Below are positions 1-5,871 of a DNA stretch of 5,871 bases, piece after piece. Numbering within the stretch: the first letter of the stretch is position 1; every line of letters begins with the position of its first letter. The translations under genes and the position numbers were made by a program. Below the pieces are notes generated by a model, which was not told the origin of the DNA, ran no database searches, and saw only the letters and a program-made list of their open reading frames with translations. Source of the DNA: Deltaproteobacteria bacterium RBG_13_49_15 (GTDB lineage Bacteria; Desulfobacterota; Desulfobacteria; Desulfobacterales; UBA2156); NCBI GenBank assembly GCA_001797695.1, contig MGQD01000022.1:10915-16785 (forward strand). The letters are read 5' to 3'.

Positions 1-1001
1 CGGTTTATTTTGGCGGAGGAACCCCTTCGGTGATCCCCCCTACCGGAATCCATCAGATCCTTGAAGCATGCCGGAGCAAATTTAATCTGCTTGCGGATGC
101 GGAAATCACCCTTGAGATCAACCCCAAAACAGTGGATAGGAAAAGCCTTTTGGAGTATCGTCAGGCCGGCGTCACCCGGGTCAATATCGGTGTTCAATCC
201 TTCAACGATCATCACCTTGCCTTTCTGGGGCGTCTGCATGATCAACACGATGCCGCGGATGCCATCCGATGGGCCCGACATGCGGGGTACGATAGTTTAG
301 GACTCGATTTGATATATGGGATTCCAGGGCAGACGACGGAGAGCTGGCTGTCCGATCTAGAAAAGGCGCTGGAATTCATGCCGGATCATCTCTCCTGTTA
401 TCTGCTGACATATGAACCGGGAACCCCCCTGCATGTTGATCTTCGCGAAAAAAAAATCCGGAAAATGCCGGAAAAACATGCGGCCCGGCTTTTTCTGAAA
501 ACCGATTCGCATCTTGAGAAATGCGGCTATGAACATTACGAGATTTCCAATTTTGCCGGAAAAAAGAATGAGTTTGCTCCTTTTGCCCGGTCTAAGCATA
601 ATCAGAAATACTGGAACTTTGCCCATTACATCGGGCTTGGCCCGGCAGCCCATTCATTTAATGGATATGAGAGGTCTTGGAACTGCAGAAGCCTTGAAGA
701 GTATATCCGTCAGCTTGCCTTAGAAAAGCGTCCTTTAGCCGGGAAAGAGACTTTATCAAGAGACCAGCAGGCGCTCGAGGCGATCTATTTGGGACTTCGT
801 AAGAGGGAAGGGATTTTAGTGGAATCGTTTGAAAAAATGACAGGGATTCCGTTTTTTTCAACCTTTTCAGAAGCGATAACCCCTCTTTTGAAACAGAAGA
901 TGATTCAGGTGACGACGGAGTCTTGCTCGCTCACCGCAGACGGGATGCTTTTCCACGAAAGCATCTGCCGACGGATTGCGGATTGCGTTCCTCCGCTTTG
1001 A
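1..1001 (+). CDS. hemW: Radical SAM heme chaperone HemW, 3' part (N-terminus off the left edge)
   Basis: HemW-family protein (formerly annotated as an oxygen-independent coproporphyrinogen III oxidase-like protein). The family binds heme and an S-adenosylmethionine-linked 4Fe-4S cluster and is thought to hand heme to cytoplasmic targets. The reading frame is already open at base 3 and runs 332 residues to TGA at 999-1001. It enters at VYFGGGTPS (GGGTPS at 12-29, the SAM-binding glycine motif), followed by EINPKTVD, VNIGVQSFND, LGRLHD, LDLIYGIPGQ (303-332) and YEHYEISNFA. The HNxxYW signature (HNQKYW, 597-614), associated with heme binding in HemW, favours HemW over true HemN. About 60 N-terminal residues, including the CxxxCxxC cluster ligands, would lie upstream, judging from the family's roughly 380-residue length. 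A GTG at 30-32 is an internal valine, not the start. A nine-A run near 448-456 stays in frame (REKKIR). The gene converges with the DUF2333 gene. Confidence 0.93.
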   Translation, partial: VYFGGGTPSVIPPTGIHQILEACRSKFNLLADAEITLEINPKTVDRKSLLEYRQAGVTRVNIGVQSFNDHHLAFLGRLHDQHDAADAIRWARHAGYDSLGLDLIYGIPGQTTESWLSDLEKALEFMPDHLSCYLLTYEPGTPLHVDLREKKIRKMPEKHAARLFLKTDSHLEKCGYEHYEISNFAGKKNEFAPFARSKHNQKYWNFAHYIGLGPAAHSFNGYERSWNCRSLEEYIRQLALEKRPLAGKETLSRDQQALEAIYLGLRKREGILVESFEKMTGIPFFSTFSEAITPLLKQKMIQVTTESCSLTADGMLFHESICRRIADCVPPL

Positions 1002-1086
1002 GACAGCGGTGTCAAATCTAGATTTTTAATTTTAGGTTGTCGAGCTTATCCCTGTTACCGTCCTTCCGCAGCGATGTCTTGGATAA

Positions 1087-2175
1087 TTATGTCGATAATA
1101 TTTTTATTAAAACTCCGATATAAAACCGTGCGTGGCTGATCGGCGCCGCCATATTGGCGCGATGGTTGGCAAAAATACTGCTCAGGCTGCTGTTTGTAAC
1201 CATCCAGGGATCGATTTTTGTGGCGATAAGACACGATTCAATGGCATGATGAAGGACTTCTGTTCCTTTCCGGGATTCCACAATCTCATTGAAATCCGTC
1301 TGCACCGCCTCGAGGATGGCCAATAACGCACCGGCCACCCCTTTTGCGTAAAAGAAATAATCGTCTGCCATAAAGTAAGAAACCGGTTGACCGTTTTTTT
1401 CCTTCTGCTTGACCAGATTCTCATCACAGCTTCCCAAAAGGTCTTCATATGCTATCAGCAGCGGAATCAGATTGTCGGTCCGGGTATAGAACGCGGCCTC
1501 TCCTTTTTCGAGTTTCTTAAAATATATTCTTAATTCCTCAAGTCCCATCTTGTATTTGGATTCAGCCGACGGAAACCAATATTTATCGGGTTTGATCATA
1601 AACCAGTTCATAGCGTTTTCCAGATTTTTATCAAACGCTTCGGTGCTGCCGGTCCGGGAAACCCGTTCCGCCAGGATGACCGAGCTCCGCCGGGTTACTT
1701 CCAAAACCCCGAGTTGAAACGTGTTGACGTTGTCGGTGAAACGGATAAGGTCGTTGGACCGCCAACCCCAAAACCGTTCTTTCAGTTCATATTCAAGAGG
1801 TTTGATCAGGGCATCCACAAAGGCCATCCCTTTTGCAGGAAAGAAACGTTTGGCAGGATGAAGCGTCTCGTTTGCTTTTGAAGCGCTTTTCGTTTCGGTT
1901 GGTGATTCCTGCTGTTGCTCCAGAGAAACGTGCTCCGGGGAGGCTTCATGGGGTTTTTCTGGAATCGTGATATGTCCGATCGCCTTTTCCGTTTCGCTTT
2001 TAGCGATCTCTTTTTGGCCTTGGGTTTTCGGTTTTTTAAAGAATCCGATCATCGACCCGGCGATCCACAGAACGACAACCGTCAAAAGGACGCCCACAAT
2101 GGCGCGCTTTGTCAGGAAGCGCTTGAATCCCGCCTGCCCGCCCTCTTCATTTCCACTCTTTTCAAAATCTTCCAT
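1087..2175 (-). CDS. DUF2333 family membrane-anchored protein
   Basis: Protein of 362 residues that I match to the DUF2333 family from remembered motifs; its function is not known. The N-terminus is short and charged, followed by one hydrophobic helix at about residues 25-46 (AIVGVLLTVVVLWIAG...). A Lys/Glu/Pro-rich, probably disordered linker spans about 47-106, and a conserved globular region runs from about 108 to 360. Visible landmarks in the domain are the FFPAKGMAFVDALIKPLEYE stretch (111-130) with FWGWRSND (135-142), FYTRTDNL (229-236), DDYFFYAKGVAGAL (271-284) and a C-terminal NHRANM...ISHARFY segment (337-352). The topology suggests an inner-membrane anchor with the domain on the periplasmic side (inference). 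The ATG at 2175 lies 16 bp after the selB stop, with only a weak GGCGGA-type ribosome site, so it is probably translated from the selB transcript. No catalytic motif is recognisable. Confidence 0.85.
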   Translation of the reverse strand: MEDFEKSGNEEGGQAGFKRFLTKRAIVGVLLTVVVLWIAGSMIGFFKKPKTQGQKEIAKSETEKAIGHITIPEKPHEASPEHVSLEQQQESPTETKSASKANETLHPAKRFFPAKGMAFVDALIKPLEYELKERFWGWRSNDLIRFTDNVNTFQLGVLEVTRRSSVILAERVSRTGSTEAFDKNLENAMNWFMIKPDKYWFPSAESKYKMGLEELRIYFKKLEKGEAAFYTRTDNLIPLLIAYEDLLGSCDENLVKQKEKNGQPVSYFMADDYFFYAKGVAGALLAILEAVQTDFNEIVESRKGTEVLHHAIESCLIATKIDPWMVTNSSLSSIFANHRANMAAPISHARFYIGVLIKILST

Positions 2176-2191
2176 GATATCCGCCGTCTTT

Positions 2192-4111
2192 CTAATTGGT
2201 GGCTTTGCTTCGAAGCCTTCGAATATCGCCGATCCGGATGGTGATGTGTTTTAGATCGAAATACTCAATCAACGGGATGAGATATTTTCTGGAAACGCCG
2301 GCCAGCTCCTTAAATTGAGGAGTTGTCATTTCCCGGTTCTGCTCAAGAAAATCAACAAGTCTTTTTTTTAAGTCGTTTATAGCGCTGGTGTGGAAAAAAA
2401 GATCTTCCTTTACCTTAATCAGCTCGCCTTCGTTAACAAGAACCATGAGGATGTCCGATCCATGCTTCGGATTGAGATCCAAGTCTTTAACAAGCTCCGT
2501 AAAATAGGGCGGAGTCAGAAAACTGTGGCGATACATTTCGAGAATTTTTTTTCGAATCGCCGTCTGGTCTTTTCCAAGCATCACCTCATGGGAGGCCACA
2601 CGAAGCGCTTGCTCCTCTTGCTGGATCGACTTCTCGTTAATCATTTGCTGGATTGCAAGGTTAAAAACCTTTCCATGAAGATGGTGAGGGAATTTGGATC
2701 TGAGCTCTTCCTTGGGCATTCCGGTTTTTAAGGGGAACAGGTCATGGTATCCTTTTAAGTGATTGAAAATGTTTTCTTTTAACGTCTTAAAAACGTCAGA
2801 GTGGATATAGACCCGGGTTTCCTTGTCCGATAAAAGGATGCGGCGCTGAGAAAGAAACCCCTGAAGGATGTTTTCGAGCTTCTTTTCCTGGGTATTGGTC
2901 ATGATCAGCAGATCGAAAAACGAAATGCCGTGATAGTCGGATTGGCGGATATGATAAAGGATGACCTCGTCGGGCGGATCCGAAGCGATCCGTTTTAGTC
3001 CGTCGACGATATCCGTTTTAAACCGTTTATGTTTAGGTGGGATGGGGTTAAGGATATATCCGCCGCCGATGGTCCGGACCGGAGAATAGCTTCGAACCAC
3101 ATATCGATCATCCTTTACGGCAGCAATCGGAGCGTCAAGGCGAATTTGAGCTGCCGCTGTCTGTCCCGGGGGAAGCTCGTCGGCTTCGAGGAGGATCAGG
3201 TTTCCAAGCATTTCGCTCGTACCTGTATGAAACCGGATGCGGGTCCGGTTTTTGACCGGTTTCGCATTGCTTTTCAAAAAATGAAACATCACGTCGATCA
3301 TATAAGTCGGTTTCAGAGTTTCCGGCCGGGCGATCACATCCCCGCGGTTAATCATCGTTTTTTCCACTCCCTGGAGGTTGATCGCCGTCCGCATCCCGGC
3401 CTCGGCTCTTTCGACGGACTGGTTATGAACCTGAATTCCGCGGACCTTTGAAGAAATGCCCGAAGGGTAAATCATAACCGGCTCCCCTGCATTCACAAAC
3501 CCGGAAATAAGAGTCCCCGTAATGACTGTGCCGAATCCTTTCATGATAAAGACCCTGTCAATGGGAATGCGGAGCAGACTCGAAGGAGGGCGGAGAGGAA
3601 TCTTCCCGCTCAACTCGCTCAAAGTCTTGACAAAGACGTCAAGCCCCTTCCCGGTGGAAGATGAGACCGGCACGATGGGAGCATTTTCCAAAAACGTTCC
3701 CCGAATAAAATCCCGGATCTCTTCTTGGACCAGGTCCAGCCATTCGTTATCTACCAGATCGATTTTGGTCAATGTCACCACGCCGAACCGGATCCCCAGC
3801 AGCGAACATATTTCCATGTGCTCAACGGTCTGGGGCATGATCCCTTCATCCGCGGCGATCACCATTGCGACCAAATCGATCCCGGTGGCGCCTGCAACCA
3901 TATTTTTAACAAATTTTTCATGCCCGGGGACATCCACGATCCCCAATCGCTCTCCGGTAGGGAGGTCCAGGGAGGCAAAACCCAATTCAATGGTGATGCC
4001 GCGCTCTTTTTCTTCCTTGAGCCGATCCGTGTCGATTCCGGTGAGGGCCTTGATCAGGCTGGTTTTACCGTGATCAATATGGCCGGCGGTTCCTAATATA
4101 ATCTGTTTCAA
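2192..4111 (-). CDS. selB: Selenocysteine-specific translation elongation factor SelB
   Basis: GTPase of 639 residues (E. coli SelB is 614) that carries Sec-tRNA(Sec) to the ribosome at UGA codons marked by a SECIS hairpin. The GTPase motifs are intact: G1 GHIDHGKT (10-17), the RGITIELGF switch region (37-45), G3 DVPGHE (60-65), G4 TKID (115-118, the SelB/EF-type variant of NKxD) and G5 SSSTGKGL (150-157). Beta-barrel domains II and III follow to about residue 345, and then the SelB-specific C-terminal winged-helix repeats that bind SECIS RNA. The last of these carries the family hallmark SRKYLIPLIEYFD (607-619) and ends ITIRIGDIRRLR. The start is TTG at 4111-4109. It gives MKQIILGTAGHIDHGKT, the expected SelB N-terminus, and AGGAG lies 10 nt upstream; no in-frame ATG is available upstream. 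It lies 54 bp after a small membrane protein gene and 16 bp before the DUF2333 gene. No selA, selC or selD is in the window. Confidence 0.97.
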   Translation of the reverse strand: MKQIILGTAGHIDHGKTSLIKALTGIDTDRLKEEKERGITIELGFASLDLPTGERLGIVDVPGHEKFVKNMVAGATGIDLVAMVIAADEGIMPQTVEHMEICSLLGIRFGVVTLTKIDLVDNEWLDLVQEEIRDFIRGTFLENAPIVPVSSSTGKGLDVFVKTLSELSGKIPLRPPSSLLRIPIDRVFIMKGFGTVITGTLISGFVNAGEPVMIYPSGISSKVRGIQVHNQSVERAEAGMRTAINLQGVEKTMINRGDVIARPETLKPTYMIDVMFHFLKSNAKPVKNRTRIRFHTGTSEMLGNLILLEADELPPGQTAAAQIRLDAPIAAVKDDRYVVRSYSPVRTIGGGYILNPIPPKHKRFKTDIVDGLKRIASDPPDEVILYHIRQSDYHGISFFDLLIMTNTQEKKLENILQGFLSQRRILLSDKETRVYIHSDVFKTLKENIFNHLKGYHDLFPLKTGMPKEELRSKFPHHLHGKVFNLAIQQMINEKSIQQEEQALRVASHEVMLGKDQTAIRKKILEMYRHSFLTPPYFTELVKDLDLNPKHGSDILMVLVNEGELIKVKEDLFFHTSAINDLKKRLVDFLEQNREMTTPQFKELAGVSRKYLIPLIEYFDLKHITIRIGDIRRLRSKATN

Positions 4112-4121
4112 GTAAGGAACG

Positions 4122-4126
4122 CTCCT
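4122..4126 (-). promoter_or_regulatory. Ribosome binding site supporting the TTG start of selB
   Basis: On the minus strand AGGAG (plus-strand CTCCT) is followed by 10 nt and then TTG at 4111. The spacing is slightly long but workable, and it supports the TTG over any internal start. The nearest upstream ATG (4140-4138) is out of frame and reaches a TGA after ten codons. Confidence 0.7.
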
Positions 4127-4165
4127 ATGGTATCAAGCATCGACCATCCGTATGAGTAACCTTGG

Positions 4166-4339
4166 CTATGGTTTGTTTCTGTTCCTCAGATACTCCGTGA
4201 CATATGCCATTCCAACCAGGAAAACCGCCAGTCCGCCCGCAAGAAAAGGGTCTGTCCGGCCAAAAAACATCCGGGTGAGTACAACGGCAAAGACACATCC
4301 TAAAATGGCGCGAATGATGAAGATCGGAAGTCGAATCAA
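4166..4339 (-). CDS. Small two-helix membrane protein, 57 aa, function unknown
   Basis: I do not recognise this gene, but the reading frame looks real. From TTG at 4339-4337 to TAG at 4168-4166 it reads M(TTG)IRLPIFIIR, then AILGCVFAVVLTRMFFGRTD, PFLAGGLAVFLVGMAYVTEY and LRNRNKP. This gives two hydrophobic segments (about residues 5-25 and 31-48) separated by a short polar GRTDP turn, and a basic tail, which fits a small integral inner-membrane protein with both ends probably cytoplasmic. There is no ATG start: the frame is closed by TAA at 4348-4346, so TTG is the first usable codon. The ribosome site is weak (GTAAG about 5 nt upstream), which lowers confidence in the exact start. A six-codon ATG reading frame (4356-4336) ends in a TGA overlapping this TTG, so translational coupling or a missing base are alternatives. 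It is the first gene of the leftward selB unit. Confidence 0.6.
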   Translation of the reverse strand: MIRLPIFIIRAILGCVFAVVLTRMFFGRTDPFLAGGLAVFLVGMAYVTEYLRNRNKP

Positions 4340-4423
4340 AGAGGCTTACTTTTCATCCGGTTTTCAGTAATTCGTTTCTACGGAATTTTCCTGATCAATG
4401 CGTAACCTTCATGATATCTTATT

Positions 4424-4452
4424 TTATTACCGCACATGCCTATTTTGGTCAA
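4424..4452 (-). promoter_or_regulatory. Candidate sigma70 promoter for the small ORF-selB-DUF2333 unit
   Basis: Reading the minus strand, TTGACC (plus 4447-4452, five of six consensus bases) is followed by exactly 17 nt and then TAATAA (plus 4424-4429, four of six), within an AT-rich stretch. Transcription would begin near 4417 and leave a leader of about 80 nt before the TTG at 4339. This is read by eye, without scoring against background, and the AT-rich region offers other possible -10 boxes such as TAAAAT. Confidence 0.45.
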
Positions 4453-4523
4453 CAACAAACAGATTTATCACCGGTCATGAAACGATTGTTACGGCAACTG
4501 TTCAAGGAATAAGAGGGCTTATA

Positions 4524-4552
4524 TTGACTTTCGGATGATCTTTTGGCATCAT
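4524..4552 (+). promoter_or_regulatory. Candidate sigma70 promoter for mtnP-apt
   Basis: TTGACT (4524-4529, five of six) is separated by 17 nt from CATCAT (4547-4552, four of six). The predicted transcription start is near 4559, giving a leader of roughly 40 nt to the mtnP ATG. A short inverted repeat, ATGAT (4535-4539) and ATCAT (4548-4552), lies in the spacer and overlaps the -10 box. It could be an operator half-site pair but may be chance. Confidence 0.5.
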
Positions 4553-4585
4553 ACAAAACATTTTGAATTTAGGAGAAAGCATCTT

Positions 4586-4592
4586 TAAGGAG
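4586..4592 (+). promoter_or_regulatory. Strong ribosome binding site of mtnP
   Basis: TAAGGAG lies 5 nt upstream of the ATG at 4598 and fixes that codon as the mtnP start. It is the best Shine-Dalgarno match in the window, in contrast to the weak site ahead of the small membrane protein gene. Confidence 0.8.
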
Positions 4593-4597
4593 CGATT

Positions 4598-5344
4598 ATG
4601 GTCAAAGTCGGGATTATCGGCGGATCAGGGTTGGATGATCCGGATATTTTCAAGCGATCCTCGGAGCTGGAAGTCGAAACCCCTTATGGCGTACCCTCTT
4701 CACCCATTTCCCTTGGGTATATCGGTGGTAAGGAGATGATGCTTCTTTCAAGGCATGGAAGGCGACATCAATTCAGCCCAACGCAGGTCAATTCCAGGGC
4801 CAATATATGGGCCCTAAAAAAAGAAGGGGCGACACATATCATCTCCACCACCGCATGCGGCAGCCTCAAAGAGGAAATCGGAAGGGGAGATTTTGTCATC
4901 GTTGATCAATTTATCGATTTCACACGGCATCGGAAATCAACGTTTTTCGAATCGTTTGAAGCCGGAACCCATCATACGGCCATGCCTGATCCTTTTGATC
5001 CTCAGTTGCGAAAGATTCTTTATGAGGCATCCATGGAGCTCGGTTTCCGGACCCATTCCAAAGGGACGGTGGTTACCATAGAAGGCCCGCGCTTCTCCAC
5101 GAGAGCCGAATCAAAAATGTTTCGAATCTGGGGAGGCGAAATTATTAATATGTCTGTTGCAACGGAAGCTATATTGGCCAATGAAGTGAATATACCATAC
5201 GCATGCGTTGCCATGTCAACGGATTACGATTGCTGGAAAGAGGATGAAGTCCCGGTCTCATGGGAAGAAATCCTGAGTGTCTTTCATCAGAATGCTCAAA
5301 ATGTTAAAATGCTGTTGATAAACGCCATAAGCAAAATCAAATGA
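4598..5344 (+). CDS. mtnP: S-methyl-5'-thioadenosine phosphorylase (MTAP)
   Basis: Cytoplasmic PNP/MTAP-family enzyme (248 residues, within the family's usual 240-290) that splits 5'-methylthioadenosine with phosphate into adenine and 5-methylthioribose-1-phosphate. This recycles the by-product of polyamine and other SAM-dependent reactions. Motifs seen: GGSGL (8-12), RHGRRH with PTQVNSRANIWAL (52-73), TTACGSL (84-90), EGPRFSTRAES (162-172) and the C-terminal TDYDCW (208-213). The two aspartates of DYD mark 6-aminopurine (MTA) rather than guanosine/inosine specificity. The usual NMT..PE segment reads NMSVATEA (184-191), a conservative Ser-for-Thr change at a phosphate-contacting position plus Pro-to-Thr. 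This may be lineage-typical. The gene has a strong ribosome site, a promoter candidate just upstream and apt 10 bp downstream, so adenine made here is likely consumed by the next enzyme. Some relatives accept other nucleosides, so substrate specificity is inferred. Confidence 0.94.
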   Translation: MVKVGIIGGSGLDDPDIFKRSSELEVETPYGVPSSPISLGYIGGKEMMLLSRHGRRHQFSPTQVNSRANIWALKKEGATHIISTTACGSLKEEIGRGDFVIVDQFIDFTRHRKSTFFESFEAGTHHTAMPDPFDPQLRKILYEASMELGFRTHSKGTVVTIEGPRFSTRAESKMFRIWGGEIINMSVATEAILANEVNIPYACVAMSTDYDCWKEDEVPVSWEEILSVFHQNAQNVKMLLINAISKIK

Positions 5345-5346
5345 GG
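5343..5346 (+). promoter_or_regulatory. Ribosome binding site of apt, overlapping the mtnP stop
   Basis: GAGG lies 8 nt upstream of the apt ATG and shares two bases (GA) with the mtnP TGA stop codon. The overlap supports translation of both genes from one message and fixes the ATG at 5355 as the start. Confidence 0.65.
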
Positions 5347-5354
5347 TTTGACTC

Positions 5355-5871
5355 ATGGATCTAAAAAGCGCAATTCGGACGATCCCCCACTGGCCCGTAG
5401 AAGGCGTGATGTTCAGGGACATCACTACTCTTTTGCAAAACCCCGTCTCATTTAAAGCGGCGTGCGACCGATTCTACGAGCGATACAAGGTGATGAAGAT
5501 CGACAAGGTGGCTGGAATCGATGCCAGAGGGTTTATTTTTGGAGCAGTACTGGCGTATCAGTTGAATGTCGGGTTTGTTCCGATCCGGAAGAAAGGGAAG
5601 CTCCCTTATAAAACCGTCAGCGCGGAATACACCCTCGAATATGGGACATCTACCGTTGAAATTCACGAAGATGCTGTTCAGAAGGGAGACCGGGTTTTGA
5701 TCATAGACGACCTGATTGCAACCGGAGGAACGATTTCAGCCGCCACCAAACTGGTGGAAAAACTGGGAGGCGAAGTCGTGGAATGCGCATTTTTAATCGG
5801 GCTTCCGGATCTTAAAGGGTGGGAGATGATTAAAGAATACAAAACCTTTACCCTCACCGAGTTCGAAGGGG
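5355..5871 (+). CDS. apt: Adenine phosphoribosyltransferase, truncated at the right edge by a few codons
   Basis: Type I phosphoribosyltransferase that converts adenine and PRPP to AMP and pyrophosphate in the cytoplasm. From ATG at 5355 the frame stays open for 172 codons to the end of the window. Since the family is commonly 170-183 residues and the last residues read TFTLTEFEG, close to a typical Apt C-terminus, only a few residues should be missing. Visible motifs: MFRDITTLL (19-27), GIDARGFIFG (54-63; the more usual form has Glu for Asp), VPIRKKGKLPY (76-86), EYTLEYGT (91-98) that closes over the active site, and the PRPP-binding loop VLIIDDLIATGGT (114-126). The gene starts 10 bp after mtnP, forming an MTA-to-AMP salvage pair. 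No frameshift or premature stop is seen. Confidence 0.95.
   Translation, partial: MDLKSAIRTIPHWPVEGVMFRDITTLLQNPVSFKAACDRFYERYKVMKIDKVAGIDARGFIFGAVLAYQLNVGFVPIRKKGKLPYKTVSAEYTLEYGTSTVEIHEDAVQKGDRVLIIDDLIATGGTISAATKLVEKLGGEVVECAFLIGLPDLKGWEMIKEYKTFTLTEFEG

Noticed and set aside
1002..1035. Possible terminator between the convergent hemW and DUF2333 genes: a GACA-GCGG-TGTC hairpin (1002-1013), a perfect AAATCTAGATTT palindrome (1014-1025) and a T-rich tail.
   Set aside because: The stem is only four base pairs and the palindrome would need a four-base loop that breaks its centre. There is no GC-rich stem before the T-run on either strand, so I do not call a terminator.
1048..1062. A stretch resembling part of the I-SceI homing endonuclease site (TTATCCCTGTTACC).
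   Set aside because: It does not match the full 18-bp site, and no homing endonuclease, intron or intein is present nearby.
3522..4073. A long (183-codon) plus-strand reading frame opposite the SelB GTPase domain.
   Set aside because: The opposite strand encodes intact SelB motifs in order. The plus-strand frame exists because of the codon composition of selB and has no recognisable family.
4127..4147. Inverted repeat ATGGT/ACCAT with an 11-nt loop just upstream of the selB ribosome site.
   Set aside because: Five-base arms with a large loop are weak, and the stem ends before AGGAG rather than covering it, so a translational switch is not supported.
4152..4370. A 72-codon plus-strand reading frame opposite the small membrane protein gene.
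   Set aside because: It is rich in Lys, Arg, Ser and Thr without domain features and has no good ribosome site. The minus-strand frame has clear membrane-protein organisation, so this is its antisense shadow.
4398..4538. A 46-codon plus-strand ATG reading frame in the divergent intergenic region.
   Set aside because: It has no ribosome site, overlaps both promoter candidates, and its composition (MRNLHDILFYYRTC...) shows no domain or hydrophobic pattern. Nearby 14- and 11-codon frames are equally unsupported.
4340..4597. Search for a selC (tRNA-Sec) gene or other tRNA near selB.
   Set aside because: No acceptor stem, TTCGA-type T-loop or CCA end was found on either strand in the intergenic space.

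Overview
The window looks like ordinary chromosomal housekeeping sequence from a Gram-negative anaerobe or facultative anaerobe, most likely a Desulfobacterota (deltaproteobacterial) sulfate-reducer-like genome. This assignment is an inference. It rests on moderate GC content, a selenocysteine elongation factor of the MKQIILGTAGHIDHGKT type, a DUF2333-family membrane-anchored protein (known from Proteobacteria and Desulfobacterota), and the overall style of the proteins. There is no rRNA, tRNA, CRISPR array, insertion sequence, integrase or prophage signal.

Layout. Positions 1-1001 (+) hold the 3' part of hemW, a radical-SAM heme chaperone whose N-terminus lies off the left edge. It converges across an 85-bp gap on a three-gene leftward unit. 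In order of transcription that unit is a previously easy-to-miss 57-aa two-helix membrane protein (4339-4166), selB (4111-2192, TTG start) and a DUF2333 protein (2175-1087). Spacings are 54 bp and 16 bp, so co-transcription is likely. A 258-bp divergent intergenic region (4340-4597) carries a sigma70-like promoter candidate on each strand. To its right, mtnP (4598-5344) and apt (5355 to the right edge) form a tight rightward pair with a 10-bp gap. apt is cut only at its last codons.

How the genes work together. mtnP and apt are consecutive steps of one salvage route. MtnP phosphorolyses 5'-methylthioadenosine to adenine and methylthioribose-1-phosphate, and Apt converts the adenine to AMP with PRPP. 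SelB delivers Sec-tRNA(Sec) to recoded UGA codons, so the genome should encode selA, selC, selD and selenoproteins elsewhere. The roles of the small membrane protein and the DUF2333 protein are unknown, and their position around selB is the main open question here. I found no convincing new defence, mobile or regulatory system. The most notable item is the unlisted small membrane protein gene and the pair of TTG starts in the selB unit.
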